Part shown: one piece after another, positions 15,138 through 21,337 of the stretch | How positions within the stretch are numbered: the stretch's first letter is position 1 | How the letters are laid out: every line of letters begins with the position of its first letter | Assembly: GCA_937959285.1 (NCBI GenBank) | Contig: CALGAR010000010.1 | Location: forward strand, 1 to 21,337 | Length of the DNA stretch: 21,337 bases | Direction of reading: 5' to 3' | Origin: an uncultured Bryobacterales bacterium | Lineage (GTDB): Bacteria > Acidobacteriota > Terriglobia > Bryobacterales > Bryobacteraceae | Made by a program: the position numbers and the translations under genes | Notes under the pieces: model-generated | Told to the model about the DNA's origin: nothing | Seen by the model: only the letters and a program-made list of their open reading frames with translations | Databases searched by the model: none

Positions 15138-16777
15138 CTCCCCGCCTTCATTTCCTGTACCAGATAATCGGTCGCCCTCCATGCCAGGGCCAGAATCGTG
15201 AGGGTTGGGTTCTTTTCGCTGGCCGTAGTGAACGCCGCGCCGTCGACCACGAACAGATTCTTCACCTCGTGCGACTGGCAGAATCCATTCAGGGCGGAGC
15301 GCTTCGGGTCATCTCCCATGCGGCAGGTTCCGTGTTCGTGGATCGCGCTGCCAGCGACATCGAGGCTGCCTCGCTTGAACGGAAGAATCTCGGCCTTGGC
15401 GGCTCGCAGAATCGCTTCCGCGGTATCGTACATCTCCTCGGCCATCTTACGTTCGTTCTCGCCGATCTTGTACTCGATGCGGGCGATGGGGATTCCGTAC
15501 TGGTCGGTGGGCGTGCCCTCCACCGTCACACGGTTCTCCCGCCTTGGGAGGACTTCGCCATACGGATGGATCGCGACCAGGGCAGGGTACCGGCGTTTGA
15601 CCGCCTTCTTGAACTCGACGCCGAACCCGGGGAGGTCTTTGGCGAAAGAGGCGCCGCTCTGCGCCCCGGTCCCCCAGAACTGAGCGCCGAAGCCTCGCAG
15701 ATAGTCCCGCTTCCGCCCGTCGCGGTGATTGAAGCGGGGCATGTAGATATGCTCGCCGCCGATGCCATCGTCGTTTTGGGTGGCCGCGCCCATCAGCTCG
15801 GGGACGAACCCGTACATATGAAAGCGAATCTGCTCGCAGAGGTAACGCCCGATCACATCGTTCGAATTGCCGATGCCGTTCGGATAGCGGTGAGACCTGG
15901 AGTTGAGAAGAATTCGAGTGGAGTCGATGCAGGACGCAGCGACGATCACGCGCTTCCCATAGACGCGCCGCTCCTCTTTCGTGTAGCGGTCGAAGTACTG
16001 AACGCCGCTGGCGAGGCCCTTATCGTCCACGAGGATGCGCGCCACGACAGCGTTGTCGATAATCTTCAGCCGTTTTGTCTTTAGCGCCGGCTCGATGAGG
16101 TAGTCGGACGAATTGAAGAATGCGCTGACGTCGCACCCCCGGCCGCAAGCGCCGCAAAAGTGGCATTGCGCGCGTCCGTTGTGCGGCCGCGTGAGGACAG
16201 CCCTGCGGCCCGAGACGATGGATATGCCAATGCCTGCCGCCGCCTTTTGCAGGAGGCGCTCTCCGCATCGAGGAGGCGGCGCCGGCAAGTGATACCGGCT
16301 GCCCGGCAGAGAATCCTGGTCGTCATCGCCGCCGCAGACTCCGATCAACTGGTCGACGCGGTCGTAGTAGGGGGCGATGTCCTTGTAGCGGATGGGCCAC
16401 GGAATTTCCCAGCCGTCGCGCGCCGGGCCCTCGAAATCGACATCCGAGTAACGTAAGGAAACACGGCCCCAGATGTTCGTTTTGCCGCCGCGGCCCCAGA
16501 CGCGGACCAGGTCGAAGTACTGGTCCTTGGGATAGTCGTAGGGCTGCTCTTTCGGGTCAAGGACGATGCGCGGCGGGCGCTGCCCGCGCTCGATGCGTTC
16601 CCTCCACTCCCATGGCTTTACATGGGTCCAGAAGGAGGCACGGTTGAAGCGCGTGCCTGCGTCGAGCATCAGCACGTTCACGCCCTGCCGCGTCAGGTTC
16701 CACGCGGCCATGCCGCCGGACGCGCCGCTCCCGATCACAATGACGTCATGAACTTCAGGTGCCTTCTTGATCTGCAT
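15131..16777 (-). CDS. GMC-family FAD oxidoreductase (gluconate/glucoside dehydrogenase-like large subunit)
   Basis: Flavoprotein that oxidises an alcohol group of a sugar or polyol and passes electrons to the respiratory chain. The FAD-binding Rossmann motif is VIVIGSGASGGMAAWNL (12-28), with GRGGKTNIWGRVS (95-107) as the second conserved GMC region. The C-terminal GMC_oxred_C part has SAIHEHGTCRMG (477-488, probable catalytic His482 or His480) and SEKNPTLTI (520-528). A cysteine cluster, C205, C208, C211 and C215, may hold an iron-sulfur cluster, as described in FAD-dependent glucose dehydrogenase alpha subunits. It has no signal peptide, which fits export by hitchhiking on the Tat-targeted partner. 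Its ATG overlaps the partner's stop codon (TAATG), so the two are translationally coupled. The natural substrate is unknown. Confidence 0.92.
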   Translation of the reverse strand: MQIKKAPEVHDVIVIGSGASGGMAAWNLTRQGVNVLMLDAGTRFNRASFWTHVKPWEWRERIERGQRPPRIVLDPKEQPYDYPKDQYFDLVRVWGRGGKTNIWGRVSLRYSDVDFEGPARDGWEIPWPIRYKDIAPYYDRVDQLIGVCGGDDDQDSLPGSRYHLPAPPPRCGERLLQKAAAGIGISIVSGRRAVLTRPHNGRAQCHFCGACGRGCDVSAFFNSSDYLIEPALKTKRLKIIDNAVVARILVDDKGLASGVQYFDRYTKEERRVYGKRVIVAASCIDSTRILLNSRSHRYPNGIGNSNDVIGRYLCEQIRFHMYGFVPELMGAATQNDDGIGGEHIYMPRFNHRDGRKRDYLRGFGAQFWGTGAQSGASFAKDLPGFGVEFKKAVKRRYPALVAIHPYGEVLPRRENRVTVEGTPTDQYGIPIARIEYKIGENERKMAEEMYDTAEAILRAAKAEILPFKRGSLDVAGSAIHEHGTCRMGDDPKRSALNGFCQSHEVKNLFVVDGAAFTTASEKNPTLTILALAWRATDYLVQEMKAGRV

Positions 16778-17331
16778 TAGACCTGGTGCTCCGGATGCGT
16801 GCAGCCCTTGAACTCGGGCAGGTAGGTGTTAGCGTTCCAGCCAAGCTCCTGCATCAGACCTTCCCGCGAGGAATAGTAGAAGTCGACAGTGAGATTCTTG
16901 ACCGTGCGGAAGAACTTCCCCTGGGTCGTCTGCTGCTCCTTGCTGATGGGCGTCAGGATCGCAATCTGGTCAGCTTCGGCGATCTGAGCGAACGGTTTCC
17001 CATGTTTTGACTTCGCTTCGCTGTCAAGCCAGGTGAGGCCGTTCGCGATCTTGCTTCGAAGCTGGGAATCGACAGCGCTTCTCCGGTCGATCCAGGCGTG
17101 CACGGCGGCATCAGTCGCCCCAGGCGTGTCAGTGCGGGGAATGATCAGGTCCACGAGGACGCCGAGCAGGGCATACTGCTCTTCGGAGAATGCCTTGGGT
17201 TTGTAAGCGGCGGATTTTCCGCCGGACGGCCCGGGCGGAGATGAGTGCTGGTGCTGGGCCCCTAGTACGGGAAGGACGGGTAAACTTCCAACGACCTTCA
17301 GGGCGTCTCTGCGTGTCTTGCTTTTGGCCAT
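16777..17331 (-). CDS. Gluconate 2-dehydrogenase subunit 3 family protein, Tat-type signal
   Basis: Small accessory subunit of GMC-type membrane or periplasmic dehydrogenases; it carries the export signal and supports maturation of the flavoprotein. The N-terminus has a twin-arginine stretch, KTRRDALKVVGSLPVLPVLG. The body contains the family features FSEEQYALLGVLVDLIIPRTDTPGA and the C-terminal tryptophan-containing segment ending in GCTHPEHQV. About 184 residues, normal for the family. An ATG at 17331 is preferred; an in-frame TTG at 17343 would add four residues (MQSH). Neither start has a strong ribosome site. The first gene of the three-gene minus-strand set, it shares one base with the GMC start and lies in divergent arrangement to the DUF763 gene. 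It has no cofactor motif of its own. Confidence 0.87.
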   Translation of the reverse strand: MAKSKTRRDALKVVGSLPVLPVLGAQHQHSSPPGPSGGKSAAYKPKAFSEEQYALLGVLVDLIIPRTDTPGATDAAVHAWIDRRSAVDSQLRSKIANGLTWLDSEAKSKHGKPFAQIAEADQIAILTPISKEQQTTQGKFFRTVKNLTVDFYYSSREGLMQELGWNANTYLPEFKGCTHPEHQV

Positions 17332-17410
17332 ATGACTCTGCAACTCAAGCGAAGGGTCCCATCTATCATGTCAAATTTCACCGGCGTTGGGGGACTACAA
17401 TGAAAGTGTC

Positions 17411-18634
17411 TTGAAGCGATCCGGATTTGCCGATTTGCCTCTCCACGGAGGCCGCGTTCCCGCGTGGCTTGCAGAGCGGATGACAAAGCTGGGCACCGCG
17501 ATTGTCGAAGCCGTTCTGCTTCATTACGGTCCGTCCGAGCTCCTCTCCCGCCTCAGCGACCCCTTCTGGTTCCAGGCGCTCGGCTGTGTCATGGGCATGG
17601 ACTGGCACTCTTCCGGCATCACGACGTCGGTGATCGGCTCTCTCAAGCGCGGCATCAATCCTCGCGCTCACGAATTAGGAGTGTATATTTGCGGCGGGCG
17701 CGGAAGGCATTCCCGCAACACGCCTCAGGAACTTCGCCTCATGGCGGAGCGCACGGGCCTTGACGGGGAGGCGCTGGTTCGAGCCAGCCGGCTTACGGCG
17801 CGGGTTGATAATAACGCGATCGCCGATGGATTTCAGATTTACCTGCACAGCTTCATTGTGACGTCGCAAGGCGAATGGGCAGTGGTGCAGCAGGGCTTGA
17901 ACGAATCCTCGCGTCTCGCCCGGCGCTATCACTGGCACTCCGCGTCTGTCCGGGATTTCGTGTCGGCGCCGCACACTGGCGTCGTTGGCGAACACCAGGG
18001 CCTCATCATGAACCTTGTGGCGCGCGAGGCCCGTCCGGCGCAGCAGGCGCTCCTGACGATTGCGGCCGAACATCCCGAAAAGACGCTTTTGGACATCCGG
18101 AAGCTGGTGATGCCAAAGCATCACGACGTCCGGAAGGAGAACGTCGACCTGAAGCGTTTAGGCTCGGTTCTTGCGACAGCGTATGAACGCAAGTTGCATG
18201 ATTTTGCGGAGCTGCTTCTGGTGGAGAATCTCGGCCCTCGGACGTTGCAGTCCCTGGCTCTCGTTGCGGAGGTGATCCACGGCACGCCCAGCCGGTTCTC
18301 GGATCCCGCACGCTTCTCATTCGCTCACGGAGGGAAGGACGGCTATCCTTTTCCGGTACCGCTGAAGACGTACGATGAAGCGATTTCGGTCTTGCAACGA
18401 TCGTTGGATGCGGCGAAGATGGGTGACCGCGAGAAGATCGACGGCTTTCGGAGATTAGACCGCTTCGTGTGCGCTGTCGAAGAAAGGCGTGCGCCTGAGG
18501 CGAATTTCGGCGCGGTTTTGGCGCACGAAAGGCGCCTTTCGCCCGAAGTCGGAGGCCGGATGGTAGGGGGGAGCCTAGGGAGTCTCAATCGCCAGTTCTC
18601 GCTCTTTCCCGTGCAGCCCAAACTCCCCGAGTAG
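17411..18634 (+). CDS. DUF763 family protein
   Basis: Conserved protein of unknown function, about 407 residues, soluble, with no signal peptide or membrane helix. The family signature at the N-terminus is LPLHGGRVPAWLAERM, and later conserved stretches include MGMDWHSSGITTSVIGSLKRGI, NTPQEL, VDNNAIADGFQIYLHSFI and a C-terminal LGPRTLQSLALVAEVIHGTPSRFSDPARFSFAHGGKDG split over two helices. DUF763 is common in archaea and thermophiles and patchy in other bacteria. The start is uncertain: a TTG at 17411 gives MKRSGFADLPLHGG, the usual family N-terminus, whereas an in-frame TTG at 17387 would add eight residues. Neither has a strong ribosome site. Histidines are frequent in the core, so metal binding is possible, but that is speculation. 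I cannot assign a role from the neighbours. Confidence 0.82.
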   Translation: MKRSGFADLPLHGGRVPAWLAERMTKLGTAIVEAVLLHYGPSELLSRLSDPFWFQALGCVMGMDWHSSGITTSVIGSLKRGINPRAHELGVYICGGRGRHSRNTPQELRLMAERTGLDGEALVRASRLTARVDNNAIADGFQIYLHSFIVTSQGEWAVVQQGLNESSRLARRYHWHSASVRDFVSAPHTGVVGEHQGLIMNLVAREARPAQQALLTIAAEHPEKTLLDIRKLVMPKHHDVRKENVDLKRLGSVLATAYERKLHDFAELLLVENLGPRTLQSLALVAEVIHGTPSRFSDPARFSFAHGGKDGYPFPVPLKTYDEAISVLQRSLDAAKMGDREKIDGFRRLDRFVCAVEERRAPEANFGAVLAHERRLSPEVGGRMVGGSLGSLNRQFSLFPVQPKLPE

Positions 18635-18667
18635 AGTGCCGTCAAGGCACGGCGGGACTCTTTGTTT
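18633..18667 (+). terminator. Rho-independent terminator of the DUF763 gene
   Basis: AGAGT-GCCG (18633-18641) pairs with CGGC (18650-18653) and ACTCT (18657-18661), with a 3-base bulge, followed by TTGTTT. It starts at the stop codon and overlaps the last codons of the convergent membrane-protein gene. Confidence 0.6.
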
Positions 18668-19775
18668 CCTCCGGAGCCTCGGTCTGCTCAGGGTTGTCTG
18701 TGAGAATCCTGCGGATCTCTACCACGACTGCCATCAACAGCGACAGGATCACAGGGCCCAGAAGAACGCCCGTCCCGCCAAAGGCTTCCGTGCCGCCGAT
18801 CATCGCTAGCGCAATGAGGACCGGATGCTCCTGGACCCGTCCGCCCACGACAAACGGCCGGATGATATTGTCGGCCGCACCGACGATGGCTACGCACCAA
18901 ACGGTGAGCAGAAACGCCTTCAAATATGCCCCGGTGAGGGCGAAGCCGATGACGATAGGCACCCAGACCACCGTTGAGCCAACGAGCGGAATGATGGAGG
19001 CCAGACCTCCCACGGCTCCCCAAAGCACAGGAGAGCGGAGACCAGCGATCCAAAAGCCCAGGATCAGCAGTAATCCCTGGACGATGACGACGGCAAGAAC
19101 GCCATTGACATTGGCGAAGATTGCATCGCGGAGCGTCTGCAAGAGACTCTCTGTTGTCCTGGCGGAAAGAGGCATCAGTTCCCGCATCTGATTCACCCAG
19201 TTCGGGCCATGTTCGAGAAGGAAGTACAGAAAGATTGCGACCAGCAGACCCGTCAGGATCCCGGTGGTCAGTTCGGTCGCCACGGCTCCCGCGAAGCGAA
19301 GGAAGTAACCGGTAAAGTTATCGATATACCCTGCTACCGAATCCCGAATCTCGTCTTTGTCCACAGGAAGGTAAGAAGCCACAATGTCGATCATGCGATC
19401 GGCGCTGCGGGCGAGAAAGTTCGGCCAGCCGCCTTCCTGCACTGAAAGACGGCCGAGGGCCCCGTACGCATCGGCCAATTCCCTTGAGAGAGCGAAGCCG
19501 ACAAAGAAGAGGATTGTGCCGAACACGATGACGGTTCCCAGAGTCGTTATCAGGGTGGCGAGTTTCCGCCGCTTGACGTAATGCTGGATACGGTCGCGTA
19601 CGGGATGCATCACCGTGGCCACGATGGCGGAAAGCAGGAAGGGCATGACAAAGAGGCGCCCGATTTTCCATGCGAAGGGCAGAAGCACTGCCAGTAAGAC
19701 TCCCAAAAAGATGAGAGGACCACGCTGACGTACCCGGTTCACAGACTCCTCTGGTTTAACAGTAGTTGCTGACAA
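18642..19775 (-). CDS. AI-2E/PerM family membrane transporter
   Basis: Polytopic inner membrane protein of the AI-2E (formerly DUF20, YdiK/PerM/TqsA) family, 377 residues, about eight hydrophobic segments. The family hallmarks are the paired N-terminal helices (FLGVLLAVLLPFAWKIGRLFVMPFLLSAIVATVMHPV in two pieces), a soluble helical region (about 125-170), and the C-terminal conserved stretch IIRPFVVGG...HPVLIALAMIGG...FGGTGVLLGP (about 310-350). Members export autoinducer-2, act as Na+/H+ exchangers, or are uncharacterised, so substrate is left open. The apparent start is TTG (19773-19775), giving MSATTVKPEE; no clear ribosome site was seen, so the exact N-terminus is tentative. It diverges from the tag gene over a 96-bp gap that must hold both promoters. 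Confidence 0.88.
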   Translation of the reverse strand: MSATTVKPEESVNRVRQRGPLIFLGVLLAVLLPFAWKIGRLFVMPFLLSAIVATVMHPVRDRIQHYVKRRKLATLITTLGTVIVFGTILFFVGFALSRELADAYGALGRLSVQEGGWPNFLARSADRMIDIVASYLPVDKDEIRDSVAGYIDNFTGYFLRFAGAVATELTTGILTGLLVAIFLYFLLEHGPNWVNQMRELMPLSARTTESLLQTLRDAIFANVNGVLAVVIVQGLLLILGFWIAGLRSPVLWGAVGGLASIIPLVGSTVVWVPIVIGFALTGAYLKAFLLTVWCVAIVGAADNIIRPFVVGGRVQEHPVLIALAMIGGTEAFGGTGVLLGPVILSLLMAVVVEIRRILTDNPEQTEAPEETKSPAVP

Positions 19776-19871
19776 TGTAGCATTGCGCCTGTCCGTGGAG
19801 CATGTCCGCCGCCTGTCTCAGTTTCAAAAGTGTTTCCCTGCGGCTTGTGCTGAAATAGAAACTCAAGAGCC

Positions 19872-20477
19872 ATGCCAGAAGATGTACGCCGCTGCCCTTG
19901 GGCAACCAGCGCTATCTACCGTACCTACCATGATCAGGAGTGGGGCGTCCCCCTTCACGACGACAACGCGCTGTTCGAAATGCTCGTCCTGGAAGGAGCG
20001 CAGGCCGGACTTAGCTGGGAGACCATTCTGAACAAGAGGGAAAACTACCGCGCGGCCTTTGACGGTTTTAACCCGGAGAAAATTGCTGTCTATGGAGATG
20101 CGAAGGTGGCGGAACTGCTCTCCAATCCCGGCATCGTTCGAAACCGTCTGAAGATCGCGGCGGCAATCGAGAATGCAAAGGCGTTTCTCTCCATCAAGAA
20201 CGAGGTGGGCAGCTTTGACGTCTACATCTGGCAATTTGTCGGCGGGAGTCCCAAACAGAATGCCTGGAAGAGCCCCAAGGAGGTCCCGGCAAGGACCGCC
20301 GAATCCGATGCCATGAGCGCCGATCTTCGGAAGAGAGGCTTCAAGTTCGTCGGTTCGACCATCTGCTATGCGTTCATGCAGGCGGTCGGGATGGTGAACG
20401 ACCACCTGACGGATTGTTTCCGGTGGGCAGAGCTGCGAAGCACTACCACGCGTGGAAGTAGCCGTCGCGCCGGCTGA
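19872..20477 (+). CDS. tag: DNA-3-methyladenine glycosylase I
   Basis: Base-excision repair enzyme that removes 3-methyladenine from alkylated DNA. It aligns by eye with E. coli Tag throughout: CPWA (8-11), YRTYHDQEWGVP (16-27), LFEMLVLEGAQAGLSWETIL (34-53) with the equivalent of catalytic Glu38 at E41, NKRENYR (54-60), and GSTICYAFMQAVGMVNDHLTDC (161-182). The four zinc ligands of the family are present as C8, H20, H178 and C182. Length 201 residues, slightly long because of a Ser/Arg-rich tail (about 189-201). That tail is encoded opposite the 3' end of the convergent ABC gene, with which it overlaps by 35 bp. The ATG follows an AAGAG-type ribosome site closely. No adaptive-response regulator is adjacent. 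Confidence 0.95.
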   Translation: MPEDVRRCPWATSAIYRTYHDQEWGVPLHDDNALFEMLVLEGAQAGLSWETILNKRENYRAAFDGFNPEKIAVYGDAKVAELLSNPGIVRNRLKIAAAIENAKAFLSIKNEVGSFDVYIWQFVGGSPKQNAWKSPKEVPARTAESDAMSADLRKRGFKFVGSTICYAFMQAVGMVNDHLTDCFRWAELRSTTTRGSSRRAG

Positions 20478-21249
20478 TCGTAACCGGAACGCCGAAGAGA
20501 CGGTTCAGCCGCTCTTCCGTCAGCATCTCCTCCTTCGGACCATCGCCAGCGACGCGTCCCTGCTGCAGCAGCACGACGCGGTCGATCTCCGGAATGATGT
20601 CGCTCAAATCGTGAGTCACCAGCACAATCGCGATGCCCGATTTCGCCAAATTCCGGAGGGTTTCGCGCAGTTCATGCTTCGCAAACAGATCGAGGGCGGT
20701 GCTGGGTTCGTCGAGGAGGAGAGCCTGCGGTTTGTGCACGAGAGCGCGCGCGATGAGGATGCGGCGCATCTCGCCCGAAGACATCTCCGACGTCAGACGC
20801 TCCGCCAGGTGCAGGGCATCCAGACGTGCGAGCGCCTCCTTCGCCAGGCGGTACATCTCGGGAGTCGGCGTTTCATGCGGCGGCACCCCGATGCTGCTGA
20901 AGAACCCCGACAGAACGATGTCGATGCCTTCCACGTCCCGCGTACAAGTCGTGCTCAGGTCCGGAGAAACGATGCCCAGAAGGGTGCGCAGTTCGAAGAC
21001 GTTCCACCGGTCGCGCCCTAGAATCGTCATCGATGCTTCAGGGCGTGCGAGCGGGTAGCACTCGCGTGTGATCGTTTTGATCAGCGTGGACTTGCCGGAT
21101 CCGTTGGGTCCGATGATCGCGACATGCTCGGTGGGACCGATCCGCAGGCTGAACTTATCAAGAACGAGTTTGTCCCCGCGCATCACTGAGACACAGCGCA
21201 GGTCCAGGAGCGCCGGGGCTTCTTCGGATGAAACAGGATGGCTCACCAT
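20443..21249 (-). CDS. ABC transporter ATP-binding protein (YlmA/ModF-like subfamily)
   Basis: Nucleotide-binding subunit of an ABC system. Walker A GPNGSGKST (47-55, K53), signature SSGEM (157-161), Walker B LLLDEP (177-182, E181) and switch histidine H213 (VLVTHD) are intact. The Q-loop position reads LGIVSPDLS, without the usual glutamine; ModF- and YlmA-type ATPases show a similar VSxxL. No permease or binding protein is adjacent, so the partner and substrate are unknown; a non-transport role is also possible. The ATG at 21249 is supported by CCGGAG (rc of 21255-21258 plus flank), 5 bases upstream. A GC-rich inverted repeat lies just ahead of it. The 3' end overlaps the end of tag by 35 bp in convergent orientation. 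Confidence 0.9.
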   Translation of the reverse strand: MVSHPVSSEEAPALLDLRCVSVMRGDKLVLDKFSLRIGPTEHVAIIGPNGSGKSTLIKTITRECYPLARPEASMTILGRDRWNVFELRTLLGIVSPDLSTTCTRDVEGIDIVLSGFFSSIGVPPHETPTPEMYRLAKEALARLDALHLAERLTSEMSSGEMRRILIARALVHKPQALLLDEPSTALDLFAKHELRETLRNLAKSGIAIVLVTHDLSDIIPEIDRVVLLQQGRVAGDGPKEEMLTEERLNRLFGVPVTISRRDGYFHAW

Positions 21250-21261
21250 TCAATCTCCGGA

Positions 21262-21287
21262 GCGCGCCGGATTGCGAAACGGCGCGC
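21262..21287 (-). promoter_or_regulatory. GC-rich inverted repeat in the ABC gene leader
   Basis: GCGCGCCG (21262-21269) and CGGCGCGC (21280-21287) are perfect 8-bp inverted copies around a 10-base AT-richer loop, 4 bp upstream of the ribosome site of the ABC gene. Position suits an RNA hairpin limiting translation or a dimeric repressor site. No promoter elements of good quality were found in the remaining 50 bp to the window edge. Confidence 0.4.
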
Positions 21288-21337
21288 GCAAAAGACTAGG
21301 CTACCATCCGAAGCCCCGCTGTCAGCTAGAAGTTGTC

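Noticed and set aside
15269..16084. Plus-strand frame of 271 codons opposite the GMC gene
   Set aside because: The minus-strand GMC protein is unambiguous, with FAD and C-terminal motifs; this frame is its complement.
17369..17374. TTGACA on the minus strand upstream of the subunit-3 gene as a -35 box
   Set aside because: No acceptable -10 sequence at 16-18 bp; bases there read GCTTGA or similar. Not strong enough to list as a promoter.
1..21337. Mobile element, prophage, CRISPR or defence island
   Set aside because: No transposase, integrase, terminal inverted repeats, regularly spaced repeats or nuclease/ATPase defence modules were recognised; all large frames are accounted for by metabolic, envelope, regulatory and repair genes.

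Overview
The window is a gene-dense stretch of a GC-rich, Gram-negative chromosome. An Oar-like TonB-dependent receptor with a carboxypeptidase-regulatory N-terminus, Tat-exported sugar isomerase-like and gluconate-dehydrogenase-type proteins, and the cell-envelope kinase cluster together suggest an Acidobacteriota (Bryobacter/Solibacter-like) source. That placement is inferred from gene content; no rRNA or tRNA gene was recognised.

Left block (1-6849, all +): a tightly packed operon encoding a PP2C-type Ser/Thr phosphatase, a membrane-anchored Ser/Thr kinase, a single polypeptide joining a RodA/FtsW (SEDS) glycosyltransferase to a class B penicillin-binding transpeptidase, and an FhaA-like FHA-domain protein. 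The parts list matches the actinobacterial pstP-rodA-pbpA-pknA/pknB-fhaA cluster that links phospho-signalling to peptidoglycan synthesis, but the polymerase and crosslinker are fused and the kinase carries a helical, TPR-like outer domain instead of PASTA repeats. This is the most interesting system in the window.

Middle block (6850-14639, all +): a 197-bp leader, the large outer-membrane receptor followed by a GC-rich hairpin, a Tat-exported sugar-phosphate-isomerase-like TIM barrel, and a 1028-residue PAS/GAF sensor histidine kinase without an adjacent response regulator. It ends at a hairpin shared with the convergent block.

Right block (14640-21337): a minus-strand set of a Tat-type gluconate-2-dehydrogenase subunit-3 protein, a GMC flavoprotein oxidoreductase and a class II cytochrome c, which together look like a periplasmic sugar or alcohol dehydrogenase. 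Then come a DUF763 protein (+), an AI-2E/PerM-family membrane protein (-), DNA-3-methyladenine glycosylase I (+) and an ABC ATPase (-); the last two overlap tail to tail by 35 bp.

No intergenic gap exceeds about 205 bp. I saw no insertion sequence, CRISPR array, integrase or prophage gene. The ordered genes look chromosomal and vertically inherited.
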